This document shows, one piece after another, positions 1 to 12,339 of a stretch of DNA of 64,000 nt; the stretch's first letter is position 1; each line of letters begins with the position of its first letter. The notes under the pieces are model-generated. The model worked only from the letters and a program-made list of their open reading frames with translations. It was not told where the DNA came from and made no database searches. Source of the DNA: Nepenthes gracilis (Eukaryota > Streptophyta > Magnoliopsida > Caryophyllales > Nepenthaceae); contig BSYO01000003.1 in the NCBI GenBank assembly GCA_033239525.1, positions 22,709,716 through 22,773,715 on the forward strand, read 5' to 3'. Position numbers and translations under genes: made by a program.

Positions 1-1850
1 TAATGATTTTTCTGAGAAATATTGAAAGATGTGATGTTAATCAATCAAATTATATTAATATTTATATTTATATGTAATTATTAATTAAATAAATTAATGA
101 GTGGTCACATCACTCTTATTAAAATACAACTCCACTGGGCCACCTAATAAGATACACAATCTTCTTCTTTTATGTAATGAACTAGTTGGTTTGGGCATTT
201 TTCAAAGCAATATCAGACATGTGATTCTTTTTATTACTTTAAAATTATAATCATGTATAAGATTGCAGTTTGAATTTTTAAATGTGATGTCCAGTGTATT
301 GCTGTTTGACTCTATCCCAAATAACAGTTAATTTTTAAAATATCAGATTTTATATTTTAATATTTATTTTTATTTAAAGTTTAAAAATATTTTACAATAC
401 ATTAGCCAATATCATTAATATAAAAAAATTAACATTAGCTAATGCGGTCGATGCATTGTCAAATTTTTTTCTTTTTAAAAGCTTAAATTTATATAGTTGT
501 GATAGTTAGTATATTTTTTAGTTATCAAGAATATTATTAAGCTCTACTATAAAAAATTAACTAAAAATTTTTAATTAGATGAATGCATAATAAAATAGGA
601 TCAAAATTTACAACTCAATCTTGATGGTATTATAAAAAATGATTTCTTCAGCAGTATTTGAATCAATATATATTATTTGACACAGCTGATACTAAGTCGA
701 TATCGACATCGGTATTAAACACAATAGTAAATGAAGAGTCGGCTTTCTTTTAAAATACAATTTCAATATTAAGAAAGTTTTCTAGGGGAATAGGGTAGTT
801 AATATCACATATTCTTTTGTTAATTCAATGAGATCTAAAATAGACTTCATCAAGATCGGATTCTTTTCATGCTCATATCAATTTTAGATGAAAAAAAAAA
901 AAATCCATTAAGTTGAACAAGGCTAAGTTAGGCCTAATTTACCAAGCTTAAAATTATAACTATTTTCATCCAAAATTTATACTCAATTTGGACCGATTCA
1001 TAGAAATATTTTATTTTTAAATATTTTATGAAAAAAATTTCACTGACATAAAAATACCAAAAACTATAAAATATTTTAAATTATATCCAGATAAAAAAAT
1101 ACTTAAAAATTTTATAAATAAATAATCATTACATAAAAAATAATAATTATACAAAATATGATTTATTAAAATAAAATACTTAGACTTGGTATTTACCCTA
1201 AATAAATAAATCATAGATAACAAAAAAAATACCATAACCTAGGCCGGTCCAATCATTTTTTATGTCATGCAAATAGACCAACAATCCACGTATCGCGAGA
1301 GCTTCTTGCCGACTCTTATTTTCGGAATAGCACAAAAAGAAGGTTCAGCTCGAAGTTGAGCAGTGACATTAAAGTTTACATCCCCCCATTGCCTCCAATT
1401 TAGCCACCTCTATTTAAGCATATCATTAGTAAGTCAATCTCAACCAATTTAAGCATATATCTCAAAGCCATTCTTATTATATTAACCAATCTTTAAGAAA
1501 TAGGAATTCGTATATTAAAACTCTCTAATGCTTACACAAAAGCTTTTCTCTGCATCACTTGACATTTTTGTTGTTAGACATTTACTTTTAAGATAGTCTA
1601 TCGCACGAAACTCCCGCCATAAATAGAATCTGAAAGATGATCAAATTACTTTAAATTGATAATAGGTAATCTTAATATTCTCCTGTAAATCCACTTTTAC
1701 GGGTCTAATATTATAGATTTCATCCCTAGAACAAAATAGCTCAATGGGCTTTTCATGGTTGAGATTTCCATCACAATTCAGACTACAAACAGGCAAATTC
1801 AAACCTCGTTCATCTTTGAGTCGCCCATCTTCAGCTCACCCACCAATACA
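1..1850. other. AT-rich intergenic DNA downstream of the dioxygenase gene
   Basis: Very AT-rich sequence with many short homopolymer A and T runs. Open frames here are short, low-complexity and Phe/Ile/Tyr-rich, as expected by chance in such composition. I recognise no gene, transposon end or RNA gene. It must contain the 3' UTR of the minus-strand dioxygenase, which ends at 1,851, but I cannot place a poly(A) site with confidence. Confidence 0.6.
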
Positions 1851-4566
1851 TCAACGCTTAAAACGAGTTAGCACTCTGCTGCCAAGTAATTCATTTGATA
1901 TGTAACATCTTAGATATTCACCCTGGCTGGTTTCCTTGTAAATTGGAGGATTATTGTCAAATAAGAGCTCCACGATTGGGCCATATGATCGATATTTGTT
2001 CTCGCTTCTTGGAGAGAATAAACATGCTGTTGATAGTCTCGGTCCATATCTCGTCGCCAATACTCTATGCTCGGGGCTTTTGAACTTGTCGTTGCTTATA
2101 AGCTGCATAAAGATATGATATCGAGAAGGAATTACTCACCCAAACAAAAGAAAATAGGAGGGAGAAATGGCTTATATCAGTGTAGTAGACAAGCTTTTAA
2201 CAATTAGAGTTGCAACAAGCCATGAGTGCATGGATGAAAATGTTGATATCATGGCCATAACAGTATAAAAGAACACGTGACAAAAAAGCGAGAATCACTC
2301 AAAGTCAGGATGCTAGTTTATTCAAAGCTTTATTGGAACTTGCGCCTATATCAACAGCCTTGAGAGACATACATGAGCTTATAAACTACTAATTAGAACT
2401 AGGGATCCAAGTTAGTGTGCTACTCCTCAATCCTTGAATCAAAACATTTAGGAAAGAGTAAGGGCAGTATGTCAAACTGTAATGTCAGCTCTATATCCTA
2501 ATTGTATATTGTGTAAATCCTGATAGATTCTTGCTAGTTAACGTAGGCATATGTAACCACATAAGAGTGCAAAAGAGATACCCGCTCCTGCTCTTAGAGG
2601 AGAAAGCATATCCGTCACATAGGACAACAAACAACAATGTTTCGCCCTAGCGTGCTTGGCACCGGTGGCATCTGATCAAAGTCTAGATCATTGTCTCTTT
2701 CAAAAACTGCATCAGCCCATCAAATCAAGCAAGGAGCTCTTTTAGGAGCAGTTGAATTAGGAAAAAATAGCAAGCACTTTCAAGAGCAAAAGAAGATGCC
2801 AATGAATATGTTGCGAACCAACAACCCCTCTTTTTTCCAATCTTCCTGTCAAAGTGATTCAAAACTATTAGGCGACACATACAAGCATTTGATGCAAATT
2901 TTTTTTTTTTGCAAAGTATAACAAAATAAAATGAAAAAAATATCGATTAATATTTTAAATATTGAAAGATACATCGCAGTATATAGATAATACAATAACC
3001 TCTCACATTTTTGCTATGGTATTGGGAAATACCAATATTGGGGTTACAAGATAATGATATATATTGATTGATATTTTATTCCATGGATCAAGTGATGATA
3101 TCATTGCAAATCCTTGGTCAAAAGCATCATTTCAAGTCTCGAAACGAATCAAACCATTGAAAAGTTGTAAAACCCGTTCTCACAGGAGCTGAACTTGCAA
3201 TAAGTGAATCTTGTAAAATTGAACCGTACAAATTAAAAAATATCCAGGATCGGTCTTTTACCTGCAATAGATCACCAACGATTGCTATTAGAGCTCCTGG
3301 GACAGGTGGGACATCTACCCAATGATCATCATTAAGAACTTGCAGTCCGACAATGCAATTCTGAAGAAGTATTGTGAGGAAATAAGGATCTGAATGCTTG
3401 GGTGTGCCGATTGTTAAGTCTGGCTCAGGGCAAGCTGGGTAATAGTGGCACACCATTTTAGAAGATTCCATGCACTCAATGCGGTCTAAGTGATCATGAT
3501 CAAGTTCTAGGGCTTCTGACAGTAGCTCAGACAGTAAATCCCGTAACTTCATAGCATGCTCCACATACGATCTCAATGCTTTTCTGCAAAGCAACAACAA
3601 AGCTTTGAGTTTCATATATATAAGATCAACTATATAAATTTGCTTTCGTGTGTAATATCTTTCTAAAGTATAATCAATTTTACATTATTTTTAGTAACTA
3701 ACTCCGATTTTTTCTAGTTTTACTTCTTCATTTCTTTCCTCCAACTATAATTAACTTATCTTTCTTTATAGGTGCTTTACCTAATCAATATTTTAAGTGT
3801 TTGAACTATCTTAAATATCCATCCATACAAACAAAAGAATATGCTAATTGAGGGTTGTATACATTTGAAAGAGAAAAATGCTCCTCCCAGATTGTTGTAC
3901 TGTCCACTACAGTGAACAGCTATTGATCAGTAGCCCAGCACCAGAGATCCACAGCTCTTCAGCGTCGTGGACAATTCAGAATGCAGAAGGGTACCTGCAA
4001 ACCGGAGGCAAGGATTCAGGGGATGCCGTCCAGGCCTCAATATTGCAAATAATCGTGTCCCTCCACAATGCAGTTTCTGATTCTCGACTATGAGTCGAGT
4101 AATATTGAAAAACTTTGTTAGGATCACGCGAGTAGAATTCCATCTTCACTTCCTTCGGTTGATCATGGAATTGGCATTCGCTTTCTAGCAACCCATTCAT
4201 GACATCCACGGGTATTCCATGGTTAACCATTTGGAAAATGCCCCATGTTTCTGTTGCCTTACGAATTTCAGCCACAACCTCGTTGCGTCTATCCCCTCGA
4301 GAGCCTTCAAGGTCAATGACTGGGACCTGAAGTTGAATAGAATTAGCATCAGATGATGAGCTCTTTAGCATTAACTGCTCTTCTGATGGCAGGATGAAAA
4401 ACTTTGGGATGTTGATAATTCCAGCATCCACAAGTCCTTTTACCCCAGATCTTGTTTTCTCGAATTCAGACCATTCTTTTTCCCGACTATACATATCTGA
4501 TAAAGCGCCATGTATACTCTCACTGGCGTTAGAATTAATATCCATCTCGTGCTCGGCAGGCATCAA
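1851..4566 (-). CDS. 2-oxoglutarate/Fe(II)-dependent dioxygenase, ACC-oxidase-homolog type, three exons
   Basis: Predicted soluble cytosolic oxygenase of the plant DOXC class, which hydroxylates or otherwise oxidises small specialised metabolites using Fe(II), 2-oxoglutarate and O2. The substrate cannot be told from sequence. Exons (minus strand) are 4566-3995, 3583-3262 and 2102-1851. Each intron is GT...AG and the 1,146 nt give 381 residues. The N-terminal dioxygenase domain covers about residues 80-190 and includes WGIFQMVNHGIP (108-119) and WRDT (168-171). The catalytic core has the HYYPACPEP motif (237-245), the iron ligands H254 and D256 (in KHSDP) and H310, and the 2-oxoglutarate-binding R320-x-S322. 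The last exon carries the usual C-terminal segment of this family. The length matches the family norm of about 360-380. A second Met lies one codon after the first, so the start is ambiguous by one residue. Intron 1 is 411 bp and intron 2 is 1,159 bp. The lower-case family name 'ACC oxidase homolog' does not imply ethylene synthesis. No disruption was seen. Confidence 0.93.
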
Positions 4567-6123
4567 TTAGAGAAAGATATTTGATGTACGCAGGTTTATG
4601 AGGCAATTATATTGGAGGAGAATTGACGCTTCCACAACTGAAAAATCACGTGTGCTTGTGCTATCTGTAATTTAAGTTTGAGTAAAAGTGGGTATATTAA
4701 TTGATGAGGCAGTTGAAATGAAGGCAATTCAATTTTGTCATTTGGATGTCTCAACGACAAGAAACTATTGGTACCATTTCTGACAAGGGGAAAAACACCA
4801 GTTGGATGGTCATCTTAAATACTATAGTCAATAAAAAGGAAATTTGATGTGCTCAGGGTAATCATCCACGAGGTAACACAGAGACAAGTAGGCCTTGAAA
4901 CTATGATCACAATCATACAATATTGAGTACTGATTAAGAAAAAGTAGCATCTGACCGATTTTTTTTTCCTGTTTTTGATGTGAGGACCATTCAGCATTTC
5001 ATTATTAGAATTCAGAAATCAATATAAATAGATTTTTCTTCATAAAAAAAAAAAAAAAAAGAGCTAACATCTACTAAAGCATCAAACAAAACTTAGTCAC
5101 TTAAATTTTGTAAGATATCAATTTTGTTTATGGCAGCCTAAAAATATGATCTTTTAGATTAAAGTGTGGCCCAATGTAAAAGGTTCCTATAAAGTAAGGA
5201 TTTGAGAAGAATCAGATGTGCCTGACTTTATCCTTTCATTGCATAAAGACTGTTTATGTAATGTGAGCATGTGGCTTCTATTTTATAATAAAACAACCTT
5301 ACTACTGTATCAAAGCTAACCCCCTACACAAACTATAATATATTATTTCCTGCTAACATGTGTTGCACGCAGAGCTTTCTGCCTCTAGAGTTGGCTGCAC
5401 CAATTAACTGCATAATCAAACGTTGATTGGATTAGTGTTCAAGCTGAAGCTAATAAGTCTCTTTTGTAGTTCATCCAAATGGAATTTGGTAGTTTCTGAA
5501 TTTGGCAGGGCAAAAAAAATCTGGATATACATATATATATATACATATATACACCAGCAATACAAAAGCAGTCCTAATCAAAGTGCATTTAAGTCAGCTC
5601 TCAGGCTGATTTGCCCATATCCCACAGGGGAATTACATGATGATTGAATCCAGCTTCATGTGCAATTTTTTCCCCTGAAGCTGTATATTGAGTTAAGTGA
5701 AGAATCCATCGGACCATGATCGAGGGCTGCAACCTAAATCATTTCAGCTGAATTAGGATAGTTCTAGTGATGCGAACTTGGAAATATAGGGAACACAATA
5801 TTAGAGAACTATAATCAGCCACATTAAGTGGCACTCAAGCACTTTTTTATGGATCCCATCTCATAATTCAGAGACTGAGAAAAATTCAGCAATACCAAGA
5901 GGAAGGAGAAACCTTCAGACGCAACTTCCTTGCTACTAGAAGAAACAATGTTGTGTATGAGATTATAGAGCCTATGAAGCCACCATTTATCCTGACAATT
6001 TCAAGTTCCTTTTTTGTGGCTATCAATTCATGTGCAACATCAAAAAGCTGTCAGAGAATGAGTCAAGATATTCGTAGTGCTTCTGCAGTTGGAAACGGAA
6101 AAAATGGTTCTTTTGAGTTCCAT
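4567..6123. other. Intergenic region between dioxygenase and PPR genes
   Basis: Holds the promoter of the minus-strand dioxygenase (right of 4,566) and the 3' flank of the PPR gene (left of 6,124). It is AT-rich, with an A-run near 5,045-5,060 and a short TA/CA microsatellite near 5,525-5,550. No open frame with recognisable protein similarity and no clear transposon end was seen. I could not choose a TATA box with confidence. Confidence 0.6.
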
Positions 6124-7917
6124 CTATGATATAGGCTCCAATTCTGACACATGGCTCAGCTTGAGTTGCCCATCTAATTCATCAAGCAGCAAGTAAATCT
6201 CACCAAAAGAAGAGTGAGATTTATCAGCAGCAGCAAAATGGTGTAATTCACAGTCCATTTCAATCCAACTAGATCCAGGACATTGTTTTCCAACACCGAG
6301 CTCCTTCATGGTTGTCCGGATCCTTGCAACCACATTCCACCTATTTGCTTCAGCATACATGTTGACTAATAGGGTATAGTAGCCACAATTATGGGGCTCC
6401 AATATCATTAACTTTCTAACTGCAAATTCGGCTATCTCTAAGTTCTTGCACTGCTTACAACCGCTTAGTATCACTCCCCAAATAACTGAATTTGGTTCCA
6501 ATTTCATACCTCTTATTACTTCCAATGCATCCTCAAGTAGCCCAGCTCTGCATAAAAGATCAACCATGCACCCATAATGTTCAATTTCTGGAGAAATGAA
6601 AAAATCATGAGTCATGCTAAGGAACATCTCACGACCAACTTCAACTAGTCTTGCATGAGTGCAAGCACTAAGAATACTTATAAAAGTAATACCATTAGGC
6701 TTAATGTTTCCACTTAACATCCTATGAAACATTGAGAGGGCTTTTTGCGCATACCCATGAACTGCAAGCCCTTCGATGATTGCATTCCAACAGAACAAAT
6801 TCTTCTCTCTCAACTTGTAAAACACCACCAATGACCTGTCTAAACTCCCGCATTTGGCATACATATCTATCAGTGCAGACCCAACGTAAACATCAAGACA
6901 AAGCCCCTGTTGCATGCTAACAAAATGTACTTGCTTCCCCAAATCTAGAGCTCCAAGATGTGCACAACATGAAACTACGGTTGCCACAGTTACCTCATCT
7001 GGCCAGACCCTATCATTTATCATCTCCTTGAAGATAGTCAATGCTTCTCTATATTTCTTATTCCAAGAATAACATGTTATCATCGTTGTCCATGAAATTG
7101 AATCCCTTTTACCCATCTGCTTAAATAATGACGATGCTGACTCAATGTCTCCCAACCTAGAGTACCCATCAATCATTGTATTCCAAGTAGTGGTATTCCT
7201 CACAGACATCTTATCAAACAACTTCCTCGCAGAACACATATCTCCATTTCGAGCATGAACAGAGACCATCGTAGTCCACGCAAAAGGATCTCTCTCAGGC
7301 ATTTCATCGAACACTTTTGTCGATTCAACACTTCTGCCCAAAGCACCATAGAAATCGATCAAAGCAGTCTGCACAAACACATGCGACTGAAACCCGTTCC
7401 TCAAAACTTGAGAATGAACAGCTTGACCTAACCACATAGCCGATATTACATTACACGCCTTAATTAATGACGAGAAGGTATAACTAGTTGGACCGACTTG
7501 AGCTCTCAAGGCTTCCAAGTAAAGCTCCAGAGCTCTTATTGGCAAACTACATTGAACAAAACCTCTAATCAATGAATTATACACAAGCACATTAGGAGAA
7601 TCCATCTGGACAAAGGCTAAGAGAGCATATTCCATCCTTTGCAATGAGGAACACGTAGTAATAAATTGGTTCATCAAGTAACAGTCATGTGTTGCGTTGG
7701 TTTTAATCATGGAGGCCTGAACTGACTGTACATCTTGAAGTTTCGAACAATTCTTCAGATGGGAAACTAGAGCTTGAGTGTGAATCAGAAGTTTGAAACT
7801 AGATACGTTATGGACATCTTGAAGTTTCGAACAATTCTTCAGATGGGAAACTAGAGCTTGAATGTGAATCAGAAGTTTGAAACTAGATACGTTATGCTTA
7901 CAGTATTGTGTGATCAT
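6124..7917 (-). CDS. Pentatricopeptide repeat protein, PLS class with E/E+ domain
   Basis: Intronless 597-residue protein of the plant PLS-type PPR family. Such proteins are imported into mitochondria or chloroplasts and bind single RNA sites, most often to direct C-to-U editing. Degenerate 31-36-residue repeats run from about residue 75 to 500, with typical cores such as VYNSLIRGF (112-120), WTTMVSVHARNGD (214-226), WNTMIDGYSRLGD (245-257), YVGSALIDMYAKCGSLD (344-360) and YGCMVDLLCRAGLLEDA (448-464). The C-terminal E/E+ region includes CPGSSWIE (546-553) and HHFAAADKSH (559-568). The protein ends without a DYW deaminase, so editing would need a deaminase in trans. It resembles Arabidopsis PPRs of the At1g06143 kind, but this is from memory and unverified. 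The first 63 residues hold a 28-residue tandem duplication (8-35 and 36-63). Family similarity appears to start near residue 50, so a later start is possible. No stop or frameshift was seen. Confidence 0.93.
   Translation of the reverse strand: MITQYCKHNVSSFKLLIHIQALVSHLKNCSKLQDVHNVSSFKLLIHTQALVSHLKNCSKLQDVQSVQASMIKTNATHDCYLMNQFITTCSSLQRMEYALLAFVQMDSPNVLVYNSLIRGFVQCSLPIRALELYLEALRAQVGPTSYTFSSLIKACNVISAMWLGQAVHSQVLRNGFQSHVFVQTALIDFYGALGRSVESTKVFDEMPERDPFAWTTMVSVHARNGDMCSARKLFDKMSVRNTTTWNTMIDGYSRLGDIESASSLFKQMGKRDSISWTTMITCYSWNKKYREALTIFKEMINDRVWPDEVTVATVVSCCAHLGALDLGKQVHFVSMQQGLCLDVYVGSALIDMYAKCGSLDRSLVVFYKLREKNLFCWNAIIEGLAVHGYAQKALSMFHRMLSGNIKPNGITFISILSACTHARLVEVGREMFLSMTHDFFISPEIEHYGCMVDLLCRAGLLEDALEVIRGMKLEPNSVIWGVILSGCKQCKNLEIAEFAVRKLMILEPHNCGYYTLLVNMYAEANRWNVVARIRTTMKELGVGKQCPGSSWIEMDCELHHFAAADKSHSSFGEIYLLLDELDGQLKLSHVSELEPIS
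7729..7896 (-). repeat. 84-bp in-frame tandem duplication inside the PPR gene
   Basis: Two head-to-tail 84-bp units (7896-7813 and 7812-7729) encode residues 8-35 and 36-63 of the PPR protein. I counted only two base differences, one changing Ile to Thr and one silent. The unit length is a multiple of three, so the frame is kept. It falls in the presequence and pre-repeat region rather than in the RNA-binding repeats. Confidence 0.95.
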
Positions 7918-8160
7918 TTAGCTAAACTAAGAACTAGGACATTGCCATAGCAGCTGAAAAGGGCATCAGAATCTTATTTTTTTCTTGTTCAAGCTTTCAG
8001 ATTATGCTGGTGGTTACGACTAAAAAGTTTTAGAACTTGATGTATACGCATAACTTGGTCTAGAAAGCAAAAATTGAAGAACGTTGCAGAAAGGCAGAGA
8101 TAAACAACTACAGATCATGATCCTTTGTTAGGTTTGCAACACATGGATCATCAAATTCTT
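7918..8160. other. 5' flank of the PPR gene
   Basis: Short non-coding stretch containing the presumed promoter and 5' UTR of the minus-strand PPR gene. It is also the left edge of the repeat-filled part of the window. No clear core promoter motif could be chosen. Confidence 0.5.
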
Positions 8161-9002
8161 CTGTTGACCAGGAAGTCATCTACAGTAGAAGTAGGCTTTA
8201 TGAGCAAAGTCCCATGTAAATGTGCCTAAGAACGATTTTCTCCCCGATTTCTCACTCTCACTAAAGCGAATTTCCATAAAGAATCGTCACCAATTCGCGA
8301 GACTCACCCCACAGAAAAGTCCGGGAATCTCTCCCATGTCTACAGCAAACCCTAGTTGTTACAAATCACAGAAGGAAGGCAATCCTTCCTTGAAGTCGTT
8401 ACCGCCATTAACGCCAACGCCAAGAAAGGAAGCTAGTCCAGCAGAAACTCTGGAATCAAGCACTCCTACCTAACAAAGAATGCCCAGCATCTCAGTTATG
8501 AAAGGGTCATGGAATCCACATTCCAGGACAACGCTCTCTCCTCTTCTGAATAACGTTCTTGCACTTCTAGCATTTAGCCTACAAACTCCGGTGTTCCTTT
8601 TATTCTGTGGAGAAGCCCACAGAGTTCAAGCAACGTCCTCGCAGGCTCTCACGCTTGCGGACACCCCTGCTCGTTCCCACCCTCCTGTCAATACGTTCCA
8701 AGCGAACCCGGTGACAGGAGTCATCGCTCCTCACGAGCCCTAAAAGCCTCTCGTAACGAGAACAAAACCTCCACAACAACGCTCTTTGCTCTTTTCCTTA
8801 CTATTCTCTTTCTTTAACCTTCTCAGTTCTTGGAAGGTTGTTCGTTGACTTGAGCGTTGCAGTGTTTTTAGTGGGATAATATCCTGCTAACACCTGCCCT
8901 CTTGTTTGTTTTAGTGGTGTGTGGGATCCGGACACGGTAGACGGAACCGGTTTTAACAATCGACTTGACCCAAATCCGTTCGAAGTTTGGTTCCAGAACG
9001 CA
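8160..9002 (+). repeat. Probable 5' LTR of Tat-1
   Basis: The right boundary is supported. Sequence near 8,845-8,935 (TTGACTTGAGCGT, then GTGTTTTTAGTGGGA, then CCTCTTGTTTG) matches the end portion of the Tat-3 LTRs at 54,340-54,410 and 63,790-63,855, and the element leader starts just after 9,002. The left edge is a guess from the 898-bp length of the Tat-3 LTR. Short Ser/Pro-rich open frames at 8,222-8,473 and 8,480-8,743 fall inside this LTR and do not look like genes. Confidence 0.5.
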
Positions 9003-9022
9003 TTGTTAGTGACGTCTGTGGG
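9003..9022 (+). other. Primer-binding-site region of Tat-1
   Basis: It begins TTG and contains CGTCTGTGGGAA directly after the LTR end (AGAACGCA). This matches the usual Tat leader (TTGGCGCCGTCTGTGGGAA-like) with a few changes, and lines up with 54,531-54,549 in Tat-3. It would pair with a tRNA 3' end to prime reverse transcription. Confidence 0.55.
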
Positions 9023-9086
9023 AAACACTTATAAAAAGCCAGCTATGTTTTCCAAAAACCTTTCTCAACCAATACCCTCAATCGAA

Positions 9087-11219
9087 ATGGTGAACATGAG
9101 GGCACAAGCAAGCAAGCCAGCCAAAGATGTGGCCTCGCCCGACCAGGACCACGCCACTGGTGTCATGGTCAATGGGGTGGCCAGCGGGATTCCAGCACCT
9201 TTTTTTCAAAACCTAGCGGAGCATATGCTAAACACCAATAAAATGCTTCAGATACTCTGCTCCCGTTAGGAGCAAGTATAGCAAGGGGTTCCACCAGTTG
9301 CGGCCCCTGTACCGGCATCTAGATGAGGAGGCCAGAGAAAGAAAGGACCGACCAGAAGGTCCGGAAGGCTAACCAACGTTCAAGCACCGGAGTCCTCACA
9401 TGCTCAAAGCCGTCTAAGGCATGAGGGGCGGGAAATCAGCATGACCCTGGAGGAATATCCGAAACGAAGGAACCCTAAATATTCTTGCGTAGAATCTAGG
9501 CCCTATGCTTAGGAGGGAGCCTCTCAGGCCATTAGATCTACTGGTGACAGTAGCCGCATAGCTGCTAGACAAACTAGAGAAAGAACAGAGTTAAGGACAT
9601 ATCTCAACTCCAAAAAATCTGGTAATGTCGTTCAAGTGGATCCGAGGCTAGAAAAGATATGGAACCGTGTCTTCAAAGATGATGAGCACACAACCAATAT
9701 CGACAGATCTCCTTTTACAGCGGAGATATTAAACCGTCCCATGCCGACAAAATTTAAAATGCTAGCCCTTGACTTGTATGATGGGAGTGCTGATCCCATT
9801 GATCATCTCGCTCACTTTCACACCCATTTGGGTCTACAGGGGCTGGAGGACGCCGTCATGTGCTGCTACTTCCCGCTCGCCTTAAAAGGAGACGTGCGCA
9901 TCTGGTTCCATCATCTCCCATCGGATTCAATTCAAAATTTTTAGGAGCTTACAGATCTCTTCTTGTCACAGTACCCCTCCAGCCACAAGGAGGAAAAATA
10001 GCCTTGGCATCTGTCGCACATCAAGCAGAAGAATGGGGAAATCTGCGGAAGTTTCTAGATCGATTCGTGGTAGAAGCCAGGCGGATCTCCTGACTCACGG
10101 AGGAGATGAAACTAGGCAGTTTCATCTCAGCACTGACGCATGGAGACTTCTTCAGGCACCTGGCGCATAAGATTCCATAGACCTTCCGGGAGGCGGAGTC
10201 TATCATCAGGGCCTATGCGGTAGCAGAGGAGGCCAACGAGGCAAAACGTCCTGAGCAGACCGAACAGCTTCGTTCTTTTCTGACTGAAGGAAAGAGGAAG
10301 TACGGCAGCGGCGAACACCCCCGATGGAAGCACCATAGGGCCGGGCCGACAGAGCTCAAGGACTAGGACCAATCAGCCTAACGCCCCTGATAGACACGCG
10401 CTCAGATGTCCTCATGCAGATTCGGGGTGAGAAGTTCCTCAAGTGGCTCAAACCACTTAAGAAGGCAGAGGGAGGAAATCTAGCCAAGTACTGTGATTTT
10501 TATCGATCTCCCGGACACTACACCGAGGACTGCAAGATACTCCAGAGGGAAATAGAAGAGCTGATATGCAGAGGCCATCTCACCAGGTTCATCAAGTATC
10601 CTGGTCAGAGCTCTGGTATACCAGTCGGTAAAGGTCCAGAATCATCTCCACCAAGGAATCGGGTCGCGACAGGAGTAGTCAACATAATTACAACTCGGTC
10701 TGCCAAGATTCCAACGGACTATAGGAAGCAGTACACTGGGAAGAAAAAACAGCGCATCGAGAACAATGTCATTAGTTTTAGTAATAATGATTTCGAACAT
10801 GTAGTTTCTCCCCAGGTAGATCCCCTGGTTGTATCCACCCTCGTTTTCGACGGTAGTATTGACTACCAGTTGAAACGAGTGTTTGTTGATAATGAAAGTT
10901 CACGCGATTTTCTTTACCTGGATGCGTTTGTTAAACTTGGTCTAAAAAAGAGTCAATTAAGGCCTGTTGAAGGCCCGTTATATGGCCTGGACAACGAACC
11001 TGTGCCCATTCAATGGACGATTCAGCTAGAAGTAACTTTGGGTACGTACCCAAAAACGGCTAGTCAAAGGCTCACTTTCTTAGTCGTCGACTTACCCTTC
11101 GTCTACAACGCTATACTAGGCCGCCTATGTCTAACAGCATTTGGAGCCGTCACTTCAATACCGCATCTCAAAGTGAAATTCCCAACAGCTTGCGGTATAG
11201 GTGAATTGATGGGCGACTA
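9087..11219 (+). pseudogene. Tat-1 gag and aspartic protease, broken
   Basis: The gag start is MVNMRAQAS at 9,087, like MVNTRAQAS in Tat-3. The gag core at 9,636-9,944 has the Tat hallmark KFKMLALDLYDGSADP, followed by CYFPLALKGDVRIWF. Stops then interrupt the frame. The capsid tail resumes at 10,414 with the degenerate zinc-knuckle-like segment CDFYRSPGHYTEDC. The protease follows at about 10,780-11,219. Its catalytic Asp survives, but the usual D-S/T-G triad reads DNE (in VDNESS), which should inactivate it. The downstream ILGR-type motif (AILGRLCL) is present. The region is non-functional through frameshifts and stops. Confidence 0.8.
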
Positions 11220-11489
11220 GGTCACTGGGCAGACATGTTATATGTCCCAGGTCGCCCCAAGCAGTAGTGCTAGATTAGAAGGAGAACTTGACCATCGAAA
11301 TGAAATAACCCTATAGCAAGCGTAGTCCGGAGAGACAATCGATCTAATCCCACTGAACCCGGAAGATCCGAAAAGTGGCGTACTGATTGGCAGCTCGCTC
11401 ACCGAGACACTGCGCGATGAGTTGGTCACGTTCTTACCACAAAATGCAGATGTCTTTGCATGGACACTTGCCGATAAGCCTGGGTCTCG

Positions 11490-12270
11490 GTCGAAGTAAT
11501 GGTCCACAGGCTGGGCCTCGATCCTAACTGCAAGCCCATTAGGCAGAAGCGGATAAACCACTCAGTAGAAAAATTAATCACCATCTGGGAGGTGGTAAAA
11601 AAAGCTGCTAGACGCCGGTTTCATCAGGGAGGTTCAGTATCCGGATTGGTTCTCAAATGTCATCCTGGTAAAGAAAAGTAATTGGAAATGGCGAATGTGC
11701 GTTGACTTTACTGACGTTAACAAAGCTTACCGGAAAGACAGCTTTCCCTTGCCATAGAACGACCTGTTGGTGGACTCAACATCAGGCCACGAGTTGTTGA
11801 GCTTTATGGACGCGTACTGAGACTACAACCAGATTCGAATGAGTTCAGAGGACAAGGAGCACACATCGGTCATGATCAACCAAGGCACCTATTGCTACAA
11901 GGTCATACCTTTCGGTCTAAAGAACGTAGGCGCCACATACTAACGGCTCGTGAACAAAATATTCGAAAAATAAATCGGCCGCAACATGGAGGTGTACGTC
12001 GACGATATGCTCGTTAAGAGTAGGCACACCAGGGACCATATACGGGATCTAGCCGACCTTTGAGGTACTCCGCACACACCAAATGAAGCTGAATCCAACC
12101 AAGTGCGTCTTCCGAGTCTCCTTTGGGAAGTTCCTGGGTTTCATCATCTCCCAACGAGGGATTGAGGCAAACCCAGAAAAGATCAGCGCTCTCACAAACA
12201 TGACGCCGCCACAGAGCATCAAGGACGTCTAGTGGCTAACTAGACTACTGGCGGCCTTATCCCGCTTCTT
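11490..12270 (+). pseudogene. Tat-1 reverse transcriptase, broken
   Basis: Gypsy-type reverse transcriptase spread over more than one frame. Recognisable blocks are LGLDPNCKPIRQKR near 11,505, WKWRMCVDFTDVNKAY near 11,685, YCYKVIPFGLKN near 11,893 and the catalytic YVDD at 11,995-12,006. Several in-frame stops interrupt it, so the catalytic motif survives in a dead gene. Confidence 0.8.
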
Positions 12271-12339
12271 GGCAAAGTCTAGAGACAAGTACCAACCCTT
12301 ATTCAAGGCACTAAGGGGAACGAAAGCAAATAGATTCCA

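Noticed and set aside
1026..1235. 69-codon minus-strand open frame
   Set aside because: Phe/Ile/Tyr-rich translation of AT-rich DNA with no domain; expected by chance.
1895..2083. Plus-strand open frame opposite dioxygenase exon 3
   Set aside because: Shadow of a well-supported coding exon on the other strand.
8222..8743. Two Ser/Pro-rich open frames that might be a small gene
   Set aside because: They sit inside the probable Tat-1 LTR and have no recognised motif or partner exon.
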